Assembly (NCBI GenBank): GCA_021292105.1
Contig: CM037874.1
Span: forward strand, 56,646,539-56,710,538
Source of the DNA: Anadara kagoshimensis
Taxonomy: Eukaryota > Mollusca > Bivalvia > Arcoida > Arcidae
DNA length: 64,000 nt
Reading direction: 5' to 3'
Shown: one piece after another, positions 31,701 to 38,223 of the stretch
How the letters are laid out: each line of letters starts with the position of its first letter
How positions within the stretch are numbered: the first letter of the stretch is position 1
Notes under the pieces: generated by a model
The model's database searches: none
Seen by the model: the letters and a program-made list of their open reading frames with translations, nothing else
Told to the model about the DNA's origin: nothing
Program-made: the position numbers and the translations under genes

Positions 31701-33119
31701 CATCCATGAGTAAAACAATTAATAATAATATATATTTTTCATCATTGATATCATGTAAATCTAATGTTGCCCTCATTTTGACTCTATGTGACAATATAAG
31801 GGCCGATCCGGTAAATCGTACGGTCGATCCGGTAAATCAGGGCCGATCCGGTATTTCGGGTTACCGGGTAAAGGGTATCCTCGTGTGTCCTAAGTTCGTG
31901 GTACTAACAGTTTGTGTCAAAAATTTAATGGGCAATCGTCAGCAAACAATAACCATTTGAGTCTTACTTCAAATTTCTTGTCAAATCAGTTTCAAAATCG
32001 GAAATAACCTCGGTTATTTTCGTTACATACCGGTAAACATCGTTTGTAAACAATACCCTCAGATTATATGCTCTTTTGAAGAATGTGTGGAAAGTTCGTG
32101 GGAGGTCTCCCGGATCACGTGATTTTACGTGATCAATTTCTAAAAACCTGATTTTTTCTAAAAGAAATATTTTAAGTAGTCTAGTTTAGATTTACAATAG
32201 AATTTGTTAAAAAATAAAATTTATAAAAAGAAAAAACGACCATACACTTCCGGTATGACATGAGCAATTGACCTCGTTTTTACACCCGTTTTTACATCAT
32301 ATTATATAGTGAAAAATGCATAATATTTTACTGAAAATGGCGTAAGTGTCACACGTTTTTGATTTCATTACAAACTATATTTATCTGGTACTAAATGTTT
32401 CAAACCAGGATCGAATAAATAAGTCAGAGACTCTATTTACAGACGACATAGTTTACATCTTGATTTATTTTACATGTGACGAAAAAATAATGAGATAGTT
32501 TAAGAATAATTTGGGAATAGTAAAATTTGTCTAAAAATTAAAATTTCCGATATTTTTACATATTTTCGTAATTTTTAAACATATTTTAATTTTTTTCTAA
32601 GGAAAAAAGAAAGTTGAACACTTATGGCGCCTTTTTGACATTGAACATGTGCAGTGATGTGCTTCTTATGATTGATATCCGGTGTAAACAAAATGCCACG
32701 AACTTGACGCTACCACGAAGTTAGAGCACTTGAGGATACAATTTTTCAACAACTATTGTGTTAATTTAGTTGTTATTACTATTTTTGTAAGACAAAATGC
32801 TGGTGATTCAAAACTATAAGAAAAATGGAAAATCTCATATTTTTATCAAGAATATAGCTATCTCCCGAATGTGAAGATCACTGTCTAACGCTCTTGAGGA
32901 CAGCCAGGACAACCGCCGGGGGGGGGGGGGGGGGGGCCTGCCTTGTAAAACACACATTGTAGCGAAATCTGAAAGAAAACATTTTTTAGTATTCAGAACG
33001 AGCAACCTATGATAGCAATTTCTATACATGTATTTAGCTTCTTAACTGCATTAATTACCTTTAAATAAATTACATCTTAGAAGATTTTCAGACACGATCT
33101 TCTTCATGGGCGCAGCCAT
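9700..33119 (-). CDS. ERAL1: ERAL1, Era-like mitochondrial GTPase / 12S rRNA chaperone (11 coding exons)
   Basis: Mitochondrial-matrix GTPase of the Era family, which binds 12S rRNA and assists small-subunit assembly. Exons in transcript order: 33119-33059, 26992-26867, 25595-25468, 22812-22735, 21828-21785, 20985-20924, 19497-19385, 15976-15377, 13897-13748, 12031-11951, 9852-9700. Total 1596 nt, 531 codons plus stop, all phases consistent. Motifs: G1 GAPNAGKS at residues 88-95; switch region VSKKVNCTR about 109-117; G3 DTPG 135-138; G4 NKCD 203-206 (split between exons 7 and 8); G5 SA at 393-394; conserved PGDWEYH in exon 9; KH loop [12 protein letters not shown] in exon 11. The N-terminus is basic, consistent with a mitochondrial presequence. 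It is longer than human ERAL1 (437 aa as I recall it), mostly because of a charged insert in exon 8. Introns are packed with repeats. The assignment is strong; exon 1 is the least certain part. Confidence 0.93.
9862..10115. repeat. ATTG-rich minisatellite in ERAL1 intron 10
   Basis: Units of 36-48 bp, each ending gacattggaataaaagg (gac at 9889, 9933, 9969, 10013, 10061), with variable numbers of attg inside. Starts within 10 nt of the acceptor of ERAL1 exon 11. Confidence 0.85.
10160..10322. mobile_element. Foldback MITE
   Basis: 'aatctattatggacctctct' to 'gtgttgtctggaga' pairs with 'ccagacaacattat' to 'gttcataatagattt'. Arms about 55 bp, loop about 45 bp. No coding capacity. Confidence 0.65.
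11279..11404. mobile_element. Near-perfect 43-bp inverted repeat (cruciform-capable)
   Basis: Arm aataattgccctctaggtat and onward through ggacatccag pairs almost base for base with its mirror ending gggcaattatt. The loop holds a smaller imperfect hairpin (cttcagaagggttccctcgg). Lies in ERAL1 intron 10; probably a MITE. Confidence 0.8.
11430..11745 (-). mobile_element. SINE family 1 (tRNA head, minus orientation)
   Basis: Near full length. On the minus strand: Pol III A-box-like TAGCTCAGTAAGTGG, B-box-like GGTTCAAACC, then a body with gaacagtc, gggtccc-type and tatacagcagg blocks, ending cttgactgggaagtt. Same family as 18845, 21868, 26560, 58175. Confidence 0.75.
11951..12031 (-). CDS. ERAL1: ERAL1 exon 10, start of KH domain
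   Basis: 81 nt, phase 0 both sides, encoding [20 protein letters not shown] then TANDYEA. Equivalent to the beta strand and helix leading to the KH loop. Acceptor ttttacag, donor GTAAGT. Confidence 0.9.
12245..12520 (-). repeat. Retroelement-tail-like repeat with poly(C) tract
   Basis: 'aactgtctcttgagagccaa' followed by 23 C residues (12283-12305), then gcttgacctttgact and a terminal ccccaca-type end. A diverged second copy is at 24271-24525. Resembles a non-LTR 3' region; class uncertain. Confidence 0.5.
12620..12885. repeat. Tail module of the 'aacaaacatac' repeat family, copy 1
   Basis: atcaaaaacaaacatactta then gggaagtgaggccgggtgct and acacccgtcacgtgtg. The same ordered modules occur at 52390-52615 and, with a 50-bp array, at 54540-55385. 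Confidence 0.7.
12885..13648. repeat. 38-bp minisatellite, about 20 copies
   Basis: Unit reads ccagtattaccctgccac plus a tgtggttaccacacatta half, 38 bp. Variants: CCACT/CCGCT, CCAG/CCCAG (39 bp), and a few deletions. Lies in ERAL1 intron 9, about 100 nt from the exon 9 donor. Long ORFs across it are artefacts of the repeat. Confidence 0.95.
13748..13897 (-). CDS. ERAL1: ERAL1 exon 9
   Basis: 150 nt reading [18 protein letters not shown] and later [15 protein letters not shown], aligning with the QAQPGPWEYHS and IREKLLEHLPQEVPY stretches of human ERAL1. Acceptor atttcag, consensus donor GTAAGT. A 38-bp minisatellite starts about 100 nt downstream of the donor. Confidence 0.94.
13988..14162. 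mobile_element. MITE (ACTGTATA family), copy 2
   Basis: Begins atactgtatattgctttatt and ends aagcattatacagtat, matching the ends of the element at 2021-2246. In the ERAL1 GC-AG intron. Confidence 0.75.
14625..14770 (-). mobile_element. SINE family 1, 5' part
   Basis: Holds the gaacagtca block and a degenerate tRNA-like head (gttcgaacccatgacctccc on the plus strand). The 3' body is missing. Confidence 0.6.
15012..15185. mobile_element. MITE with perfect 22-bp TIRs
   Basis: TGGCGGGAAACAGTATCAGG at the left end is exactly mirrored at the right (CCTGATACTGTTTCCCGCCA). 174 bp, with internal gattggtgttatcagtg repeats. No clear target duplication. ERAL1 GC-AG intron. Confidence 0.8.
15377..15976 (-). 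CDS. ERAL1: ERAL1 exon 8, G4/G5 exon with long charged insert
   Basis: 600 nt (200 codons). Starts CDIVKNK, completing NKCD; then [18 protein letters not shown], typical of ERAL1. About 150 residues follow (roughly 232-381): first Lys/Glu-rich, then Ser/Asp/Glu-rich, predicted disordered. It returns to [18 protein letters not shown] with the G5 SA. The human protein has only about 30-35 residues at this place, from memory. The donor is best read as GAG then GCAAGT, a GC donor, because this alone gives the phase 0 required by exon 9 and matches the homologous alignment (VEELE then [10 protein letters not shown]). Confidence 0.92.
16085..16285. mobile_element. Foldback MITE (GTACCA family), copy 3
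   Basis: Arms gctgtaacacgtgataccct and its partner ending aaatggtacagtgacaaacc flank an AT-rich centre with ttccattggatatggaat. In the ERAL1 intron between exons 7 and 8. Confidence 0.65.
16286..18220. other. ERAL1 intron, no gene seen
   Basis: AT-rich intronic sequence. The only structure noticed is a perfect AAAT microsatellite at 16680-16726. No coding signal or RNA gene recognised. Confidence 0.6.
18225..18485 (-). mobile_element. SINE family 2 (second tRNA-headed family)
   Basis: Minus-strand tRNA-like head with GGGGTTTGAACCC near 18390-18405 and a body with tggttccagg-type blocks. Same family as 22260-22485, 49320-49545 and 55490-55700. Confidence 0.65.
18845..19150 (-). mobile_element. 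SINE family 1, minus arm of inverted pair
   Basis: Nearly full length, with tRNA head (gggttcaaacccaccacctc on the plus strand) at the right. Forms a head-to-head pair with 19155-19358. Confidence 0.75.
19155..19358 (+). mobile_element. SINE family 1 body, plus arm of inverted pair
   Basis: Carries the body only (gatgggaacttaaaataa ... cttgactgggacattaaaca), in reverse orientation to 18845-19150. The pair gives about 200 bp of intronic inverted repeat. Followed by a CT microsatellite (19361-19379) that touches the exon 7 donor. Confidence 0.7.
19385..19497 (-). CDS. ERAL1: ERAL1 exon 7, beta strand before G4
   Basis: 113 nt encoding [16 protein letters not shown] and ending IPSILVLNK, so the first two residues of the NKxD motif are here. 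Acceptor tttgtag, donor GTAAGG, phase 0 at the end. The intron immediately after the donor begins with a CT microsatellite and an inverted SINE pair. Confidence 0.93.
19498..20923. other. ERAL1 intron 6, no feature recognised
   Basis: Unique-looking intronic sequence between exons 6 and 7. Several open frames occur in 20465-20927 but none resembles a known protein. Confidence 0.5.
20924..20985 (-). CDS. ERAL1: ERAL1 exon 6
   Basis: 62-nt exon reading [20 protein letters not shown], aligning with the [22 protein letters not shown] stretch of human ERAL1 by position and character. Acceptor atttcag, donor GTAAGA, phases 2 to 1. Confidence 0.9.
21785..21828 (-). CDS. ERAL1: ERAL1 exon 5, DTPG (G3) microexon
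   Basis: 44-nt exon reading [14 protein letters not shown], phase 0 in and phase 2 out, with acceptor tttgtag and donor GTAAGT. Carries the Walker B / G3 motif that contacts the Mg ion and gamma phosphate. Confidence 0.93.
21868..22165 (+). mobile_element. SINE family 1, best plus-strand copy
   Basis: tRNA-like head with A box TAGATCAGTTGGTAGAG and B box GTGGGTTCAAACC, then gattgttctttcgccaagca, agtcaaatggtccttcagaa, ctgccctgagcacac and tataagtaacatattcttga. Reference copy for recognising the others. In the ERAL1 intron between exons 4 and 5. Confidence 0.8.
22260..22485 (-). mobile_element. SINE family 2, Leu/Ser-tRNA-like head
   Basis: On the minus strand: TACCCGAGTGGTTTGAAG (class II tRNA A box) and GGTTTGAATCCC (B box), then a body ending tatgtcccagtcaagatt when read on the plus strand. 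Confidence 0.7.
22535..22700. repeat. Degenerate gtgtcatct repeat
   Basis: Short-period repeat of tcttgtgtcatct/ctacattttgtc, lying within 40 nt of the ERAL1 exon 4 donor. Confidence 0.7.
22735..22812 (-). CDS. ERAL1: ERAL1 exon 4, switch I / G2 region
   Basis: 78 nt with acceptor taatag and donor GTAAGT. Encodes [14 protein letters not shown] followed by [10 protein letters not shown], aligning with the VSxKxxTTR stretch of Era proteins. Too short to stand out as an ORF. It lies beside a degenerate gtgtcatctt repeat in the intron. Confidence 0.92.
23074..23353. mobile_element. hAT-like non-autonomous element with poly(C)
   Basis: Ends CAGTGGCGGATTCAG ... CTGAATCCGCCTCTG, flanked by the 5-bp direct repeat gatgt (23069-23073, 23354-23358). 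Internal G/C homopolymers near both ends. ERAL1 intron 3. Confidence 0.75.
24271..24525 (-). repeat. Retroelement-tail-like repeat, copy 2
   Basis: aactgtctctagagagctaa, accttgacctttccaatatg and a terminal tttgtggggtataa, same order as 12245-12520. Confidence 0.5.
24715..25115. mobile_element. hAT-like element with taatcgat ends
   Basis: Left end agtgttggaccgtttaattg followed by atcgat-rich sequence; right end, reversed, agtgatgggaatcagttg followed by ccgattaatcgat-type sequence. Imperfect inverted ends; target duplication not clear. Confidence 0.55.
25468..25595 (-). CDS. ERAL1: ERAL1 exon 3, Walker A (G1) exon
   Basis: Encodes [20 protein letters not shown], the Era-type P-loop with first beta strand. 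Acceptor aatag and donor GTATGA; enters in phase 1 and leaves in phase 0. This is the anchor for the whole gene call. Confidence 0.95.
25885..25975 (-). mobile_element. tRNA-like SINE head, copy 1
   Basis: Minus strand reads GGGTAGCTCAGTGGTAGAGC and GGGGTTCGATTCC, strong Pol III A and B boxes. The anticodon stem (CTCGC/GCAGG) does not pair properly and a second diverged copy lies 215 bp away, so this is SINE-like, not a tRNA gene. Confidence 0.65.
26098..26195 (-). mobile_element. tRNA-like SINE head, copy 2
   Basis: Same sequence as 25885-25975 with about 10 changes (ctagaaatcgaaccccagac). Both are preceded by gagaaaattgcagggtcaga. Tandem duplication or two insertions. Confidence 0.6.
26560..26860 (-). 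mobile_element. SINE family 1 abutting ERAL1 exon 2 donor
   Basis: Full-length minus-orientation copy: body ttagttccagtcaaaaatat at the left, tRNA head ggttcaaacccacaacctcc at the right. Its 5' end lies within about 8 nt of the GTAAGG donor at 26861-26866. Confidence 0.75.
26867..26992 (-). CDS. ERAL1: ERAL1 exon 2
   Basis: Acceptor ttttcag and donor GTAAGG bracket 126 nt that read [19 protein letters not shown] and onward with a polar linker, ending in phase 1. Sequence conservation in this N-terminal part of ERAL1 is low, so support comes from splice sites and phase. A SINE abuts the donor on its 3' side. Confidence 0.7.
27755..28420 (+). pseudogene. Non-LTR retrotransposon ORF1 relic (one in-frame TAG)
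   Basis: One frame runs 222 codons from ATG (27755) to TAA (28418-28420) with a single TAG at 28052-28054. Before it: an acidic start, then a coiled coil ([18 protein letters not shown] ... [18 protein letters not shown]) leading into [10 protein letters not shown], an RRM-type beta strand seen in L1/Tx1-like ORF1 proteins. After it: [19 protein letters not shown] and a C-terminal basic region, as in the ORF1 C-terminal domain. These proteins coat the element RNA. No endonuclease or reverse transcriptase follows. It lies antisense in ERAL1 intron 1. The TAG makes it a probable pseudogene; readthrough or a sequencing error cannot be excluded. Confidence 0.75.
30105..30690 (-). pseudogene. Unrecognised coding fragments inside the 2.64-kb element
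   Basis: Minus strand. First an open stretch reading [20 protein letters not shown] and [20 protein letters not shown], then a 14-T tract with an apparent frame slip and a TAG at 30476-30474 beside an acceptor-like ttgtag. It resumes [18 protein letters not shown] and continues through [20 protein letters not shown] and [17 protein letters not shown] to a stop at 30105. Composition looks protein-like. Possibly part of a transposase or a passenger gene, decayed or split by an intron. No family recognised. Confidence 0.4.
31307..31493 (-). CDS. Exon-like segment inside the 2.64-kb element
   Basis: Acceptor tttttcag and consensus donor GTAAGT bracket 187 nt open in one frame, ending [20 protein letters not shown] then ETQQ. 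An internal ATG gives MPKRKDR as a possible start. Could be the 5' exon of the element's own gene. No homology recognised. Confidence 0.3.
33059..33119 (-). CDS. ERAL1: ERAL1 exon 1 (start codon, mitochondrial presequence), probable
   Basis: ATG at 33119 in a good context (acaacATGG) opens [20 protein letters not shown] and stops at a GTAATT donor in phase 1, exactly the phase needed by exon 2. The peptide is basic and hydrophobic, as expected for a mitochondrial presequence. The linking intron is 6.07 kb and full of mobile elements, so the connection is inference; a nearer first exon could have been missed. Confidence 0.55.
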
Positions 33120-33384
33120 GTTGTTGTCCCGTAACTTCCACCTATTTTTGGAGAACTACAAGATACTCGCAGATATTCGCTTTTATTAGAACATTTATTT
33201 TTATTGTTTTTTGTCATGTCACATAAATAAACATTCCAATAAAACAATTGTCTGTGGCGGTTTTTTTTTAACTAGGCCTATATCAGTCTACCAGCAATTT
33301 ATGTTAGATTCGAAAGAATCATTAATAATAATGGTTATTGCCCTTTCACTGTGACACGAAAGTATCTACTGTACTGATGGTATC

Positions 33385-33860
33385 ATACCACTACCACCAC
33401 CACTGCCACCACCACCATCATCATCATCATCATCATCACCACCACCACCACCATATAGTCATCATCATCATCATTCTTCATCATCATCATTACCACCATA
33501 GCCTTCAACATCATCATCATCACCACCACCACCACCACCACCACCACCACCATATAGTCATCATCATCATTCTTCATCATCATCATTACCACCATAGCCT
33601 TCAACATCATCATCATCATCACCACCATCACCACCACCACCACCATATAGTCATCATCATCATTCTTCATCATCATCATTACCACCATAGCCTTCAACAT
33701 CATCATCATCATCACCACCATCATCATCATCATCATTACCACCACAGTCGTCATCATCATCATCATCACCACCACCACCACCATAGTCATCATCATCATC
33801 ATCATTCTTCTTCATCATCATCATTACCACCATAGCCTTCAACATCATCATCATCATCCC
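33385..33860. repeat. CAT/CAC trinucleotide array with ~95-bp higher-order unit
   Basis: Runs of catcat and caccac interrupted by catatagtcatc, attcttcatc and accatagccttcaaca at roughly 95-145-bp intervals (catagccttcaaca four times). Starts about 265 bp upstream of the ERAL1 start. Poly-His, poly-Met and poly-Val frames across it are artefacts. Confidence 0.95.
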
Positions 33861-34803
33861 TGGGTGTGATTTCTTAAACCGAAATTGTTAATGATCATGA
33901 AAAATTTTATTGTTTTCAAAAAAGTCTTATTCATTGATTTATGTAAAATATTACAATATACATGTATTGTATTTCACTCGAAGTAAACCAAGCCAAATTT
34001 TATAAAACAGAAAACTGCCTCATATGTCATCATTCTTCAACTCATGATATTAGGAGAGGACTTGTAAACGGCCCGATTCTCCTCACGGAGAGACGAAAAT
34101 GAGTTGGATTTCAATTGTCAAATTCAGATATCATCAGAAACACGATACTTATTCACCCGTGATTGTAGGTCGAATTACTATGGTAGCAATATAAAAATAA
34201 CTTACCGTGATTGTTGCAATTACTGTGATAATAGGCCGAATTTTCTGCCTTATTCAACTTTAGGATTTTTTTACTTTGTCAGTATCAAGTAATATACGAG
34301 TATCCACAACATCGTCAAACACATATTTTGAACGCAACAAAGACGAGCACAAATCATAAAACTATATTTCAATATGATAAAAAATAAAATGGTCAGGCAT
34401 GTTGAAGCTCCCAATGTGCGTAAATGACTCCTGGCCTTTCGAAGAAATATGGGGCGGGGGTATTCGAACTTAGTCCAGACACTCCTTGTTCGAAAATTAT
34501 CCAAAACTATCAAGCGCTACCGGGGTATTTTACGAAAATTGGGACAAAGTATGATGCACATATAACGATCCCGAATGATTTGTTTATTTTCCTTGGAGTT
34601 ATGGTCCTTTGAACATAAGTAGTCCTTTGAACATGAGTGTAATTCACAAAAAGTATGTAGGTCAAGGTCAACCAACTTTTTCAAAGGGTTGAGTTTTTAA
34701 CACAGTCTAGAGGCCCATTTTTTTTTTTTTTCGAGAAATGTGACTTCAGTGACCATATTAGAAATAACAACCGCCCATTGACTTAAGTCAAATCACGTTG
34801 TAA

Positions 34804-35784
34804 AGCCTGTCTCACACAGAACACACGGCTTATACGGTTGGCCACCCGTGTAAACCGTACATACAACCGAACAAACCGTGGCCTTATCCGACTTACACTC
34901 GGGCCATTCGAGTGTATCCGTGAAAGCCGTGTATGATTTTTAAAACTTTTAAAAAACTGGCACGGGTGCCATGTCCGTGTATGATCGTATTAGCGGTCGT
35001 ACAAGACCGTGTGAGACCGTACAAGACCGTGTATGATCGTATTAGCGATCGTACAAGACCGTGTGAGACCGTACGAGACCGTATATACATGAATGCACTG
35101 CTTATTAAATATTTTATTATTATCACTTTGCAAAAATAAAATTAAAGGTTCCCATAGAAAAAATAAGATGTACCTTTATAAGCGAGCAGTGGTTATTTTT
35201 CTTAGATATTTTCTTTGAAATAACATTTGCTCCCTTATAAATGTACATCTTATTATTCATTTTTCCCTTTGAAGAAATAACTACTTTGTCCCTTGGTCCA
35301 AAAATTAAGTCACCAGTTAGGAAGCTGTACTCTTATCTAAACCATTTTGAGCTCAATATCTAGCAAATGTAACTGTGTATAAAGAAGCAAAGAACATCAA
35401 AACATACACGAATGTGTAATAATTCGAGCATAACTCGAACAAAAGTCGGTGGGACCGTATGTAAACCCTGTAAATGTCCAGTTAATCGAGTAAAAGTCGT
35501 GTTTAATCGTACTAGACCGTAACAGACCGTACTAGACCGTACTTGGAACCGTACAACAATCGTATGAAAATCGTTTGCAAATCGTGTTCAAACCGTGGCA
35601 AACCTTGCTTGACCGAGTATATCCGTGCTTTGTTCGTACATACTCGTGCTACATTCGAGTCTAAATCATACCAACTCATCCCCAGACACGGTTGGAGCTC
35701 AATACTCGTACCAGTCAACCCGTGTATAACCGAGTGTGCCGTATTGGAACCGTGTGCCCAACCGTGTTCTGTGTGAGACAGGCT
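34804..35784. mobile_element. 981-bp TIR element with CCGT-rich interior, TAA duplication
   Basis: Ends AGCCTGTCTCACACAGAACA and TGTTCTGTGTGAGACAGGCT pair exactly, flanked by TAA on both sides (34801-34803, 35785-35787). Both inner flanks are built from degenerate 10-15-bp units around 'gaccgta' (accgtgtgagaccgtac, agaccgtactagaccg). The centre (35150-35290) contains a smaller inverted repeat (ataagatgtacctttataag). A 3-bp TAA duplication fits PIF/Harbinger-type MITEs; no transposase is present. Confidence 0.8.
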
Positions 35785-35854
35785 TAAGCTTGTCACTTCT
35801 TAACACTTGTCAGAGTATGTTTATACAAAATGTACTAGCTAGCTATAAATTACA

Positions 35855-36275
35855 TATTATACCAGTTTTATATTTACAGCACTAGACGGCCGTTTCGGAA
35901 TACAATTCCCCATAAGTAGTGCTTGGACCAAAATTATGAAACCAAAAATATTTTGAATGTTGAAAAGCTACCAAAAAAAATGTATTTTACCAAATTAACC
36001 TAAGGAAATACTTTGCATGAGGGAGTATATCTTAGTTTTTGAGAAATTTCAAATTTTAACTTGCAGGAAATTTAGACAATTATAGTATATTTCTGACAAT
36101 AATACGAAATTATTGCCTATTGAGTTTGTGATATCCTCGGGGCACCAGCCACCACAGAGATATCGGCTCAGGGGTTTAAATTACATATTATACCAGTTTT
36201 ATATTTACAGCACTAGACGACCGTTTCGGAATACAATTTCTCATCAGTAGTGCTTGTTGGAAGATATTTCGAGCC
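35855..36275. repeat. Direct-repeat-ended element ('cactagacggccgtttcgg'), copy 1
   Basis: A 70-bp module (ataccagttttatatttaca, then gcactagacg and ccgtttcggaatacaat) at 35857 recurs at 36190, enclosing a unique 260-bp middle. The same arrangement occurs at 51265-51660, with an inverted module at 51800-51860. Confidence 0.75.
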
Positions 36276-36379
36276 TTCGTGAACATACTCCTTTTAGCTT
36301 CATTCTTTGATGTTATGCAAGAAGACCTTTTGGTTCTTGACAAGAAGATGTTTTCAAAAAATTATTATCATTATGCCAG

Positions 36380-36830
36380 TGAATAAAGGTCAAGGTTAGC
36401 AGCTTCACGAAATTGGCCGAGCTTCATGTCCCGATGCTATATAGCTTCTAGGCTTTTTGTAATCTTTAATGTAGGTCAAGGCCAACCAGCTTCGCCAACT
36501 TAGTAGATTGTACATGTCCTGATGTTGTATGTGAAGTTTCAAGTTCCTCGGGTTTTCGGTTCACAACAAGAAAATGTTTAAAATGTTTGATTACTTTAGG
36601 TAATGTGGGTCAAGGTCAGAGCTTCGGAAATCTAGTGACACTCTATATCATGATACTATCTAATGTATTTAAAATTTTAAACTTAGGGTTTTATACTTTT
36701 CAGCTCATTACAAGAAGCCGTTTAAAGGGTTTACTATTTTAAAGGAGTTTGATGTGACCTTGTATGAAGACCAAGGTCAACCAATATTATAAAAGGCTTT
36801 GATCATGGAACATCCCCATCTCGCTATCCT
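36380..36830. repeat. Decayed retroelement-like repeat (ggtcaaggtcaac)
   Basis: 'ggtcaaggt' motifs recur at 36388, 36474, 36608 and 36768 with similar text between them (agcttcgg, catgtcc/gatgct). Looks like a degenerate repeat or retroelement tail; not classified. Confidence 0.45.
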
Positions 36831-37049
36831 TGCATCAATTCTTCTGTAGAAGAAATTGAAACTATTTATATAGTTAACGTCTTAACGAGCGATTATAGAC
36901 GACGCAAGATTAGACAAAACATGACCGCTATAGGTCGTCATGGTCAAGCTTTTTGCTCAGTTGACCTCACAAGCAATAACTTATTCAAAGGTACTTTAGA
37001 TATCCGGTTTATCGTGTGATTGTGATGCGTGTATTTTATTCATACTGTG

Positions 37050-37051
37050 GC

Positions 37052-37083
<32 letters not shown>

Positions 37084-37325
37084 TATTTATTTATTTATTT
37101 ATTGATTGATGTTTTACACCTTAGTCAAGAAGAGACATCACCAACTTAGGTGAAGTGGTGGAAATTTTAACCTTTGTAGTGCGCTGAGGACAATATGCAG
37201 AGAGGGTTCTTTAAAGAGACGTGGACAATTTGTTTTTAATGTTTCATACGAAGGACTCCGTGATTTTCATTTCAAAATACTGAGTGTTTGGCGAAAGAAC
37301 TTTCAACTCTTGGTCAGACCTCCAA
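37050..37325 (-). mobile_element. ATTG/ATTT microsatellite plus SINE family 1 fragment
   Basis: Microsatellite 37050-37105 is followed by the SINE body (gttttacaccttagtcaaga, gcgctgaggacaatatgcag, gagtgtttggcgaaagaac), truncated in the head at about 37325. Confidence 0.65.
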
Positions 37326-37334
37326 TTTGTTTTT

Positions 37335-37680
37335 TATAAAATACATATTCACGGGGGTAATCCTGATACACTGTATTTCATTTACGTCGGAGTATTCCGT
37401 CGGTTTTAATTTACGTCCGAGTAAAATCATACATTTTTGGTCGTTACGCTTTACGTTAAAGAGCAACGAAGACGGTTTTTTATATAACTTCACAAAAACG
37501 AAACTTTAACCGAAAGCAAAAGGTTATTCGCATTATATTTGATGGTATTTAACTGCCTCATATAAAATCTTGCAAGAAATTGATATTTTCCACGTACCTG
37601 TAACATTTCCATTTTTGGCAGTTCCTTTTCCGACGTAAATGAAATACGGTGTATCAGGATTACCTCCGTGATATGTTTTT
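37335..37680. mobile_element. Foldback element, ~48-bp arms
   Basis: 'acatattcacgggggtaatc' through 'ctgatacactgtatttcatt' to 'tacgtcgg' is mirrored at 37630-37680. The central 230 bp is unique. Two short ORFs, one on each strand, simply read through the arms. Confidence 0.75.
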
Positions 37681-37735
37681 ATGCATGTGACACTATAGTA
37701 AAGTACTATTATTATTTTTATTTTTAGCAAGTGCG

Positions 37736-37737
<2 letters not shown>

Positions 37738-37799
<62 letters not shown>

Positions 37800-37801
37800 T
37801 T
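37738..37801. repeat. CT then GT microsatellite
   Basis: About 20 CT dinucleotides followed by about 10 GT dinucleotides. Confidence 0.95.
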
Positions 37802-38223
37802 AGAGTGTATTGTCATTTAAAATGCACTTTTCTGTTGAAACACGTGTAAACCAGTAACAACTATTTCCCAATATTGGCACATGTAATGTGGATTCATTAT
37901 TTATTGTAACACCTTACAGTACCGCGTGACACTGATTGGTTCCCAGTATCTTGTCAGAAATGACAAGTTCCCTCCTAATTACCCTGTAAACTGAGCCAGG
38001 AATCCTGGCTATGATGTCGTCGATATCAGTTAAATCATGACAGTATCTGGTTCATCATCACGAACAGATACCTTAATAGCAAACAAAGTAATGATATTTC
38101 ATATTAAAATTTAATATTTCTGTTGTCATGTGACTTCATGGTGTTGCCAAAACGCATCACTTGCACACCTTAAAGTATTGACCGAAAATTAGGCTGTTTT
38201 GATTTTATTTTTGACTCATTTAT

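Larger units (their letters stand above)
29212..31875. mobile_element. 2.64-kb TIR element with 10-bp target duplication
   Basis: Element 29222-31865, flanked by a perfect 10-bp direct repeat gggtaaaggg (29212-29221, 31866-31875). Its ends are inverted repeats of about 75 bp: GGTAACCCGAAATACCGG then GATCGGCCCT, followed by two more atttaccggatcg units in each arm. Long TIRs and a 9-10-bp duplication are typical of Mutator-like elements; P and some hAT elements make 8 bp. The interior has minus-strand coding fragments that I do not recognise. Superfamily is inference; boundaries are seen directly. In ERAL1 intron 1. Confidence 0.85.

Noticed and set aside
33338-33857. Poly-His, poly-Met and poly-Val/Asp frames.
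   Set aside because: Translation of the CAT/CAC trinucleotide array.
35857-36260. Short LTR retrotransposon suggested by direct repeats.
   Set aside because: Repeats are only about 70 bp, with no TG...CA ends, primer-binding site or polypurine tract seen; kept as an unclassified repeat.
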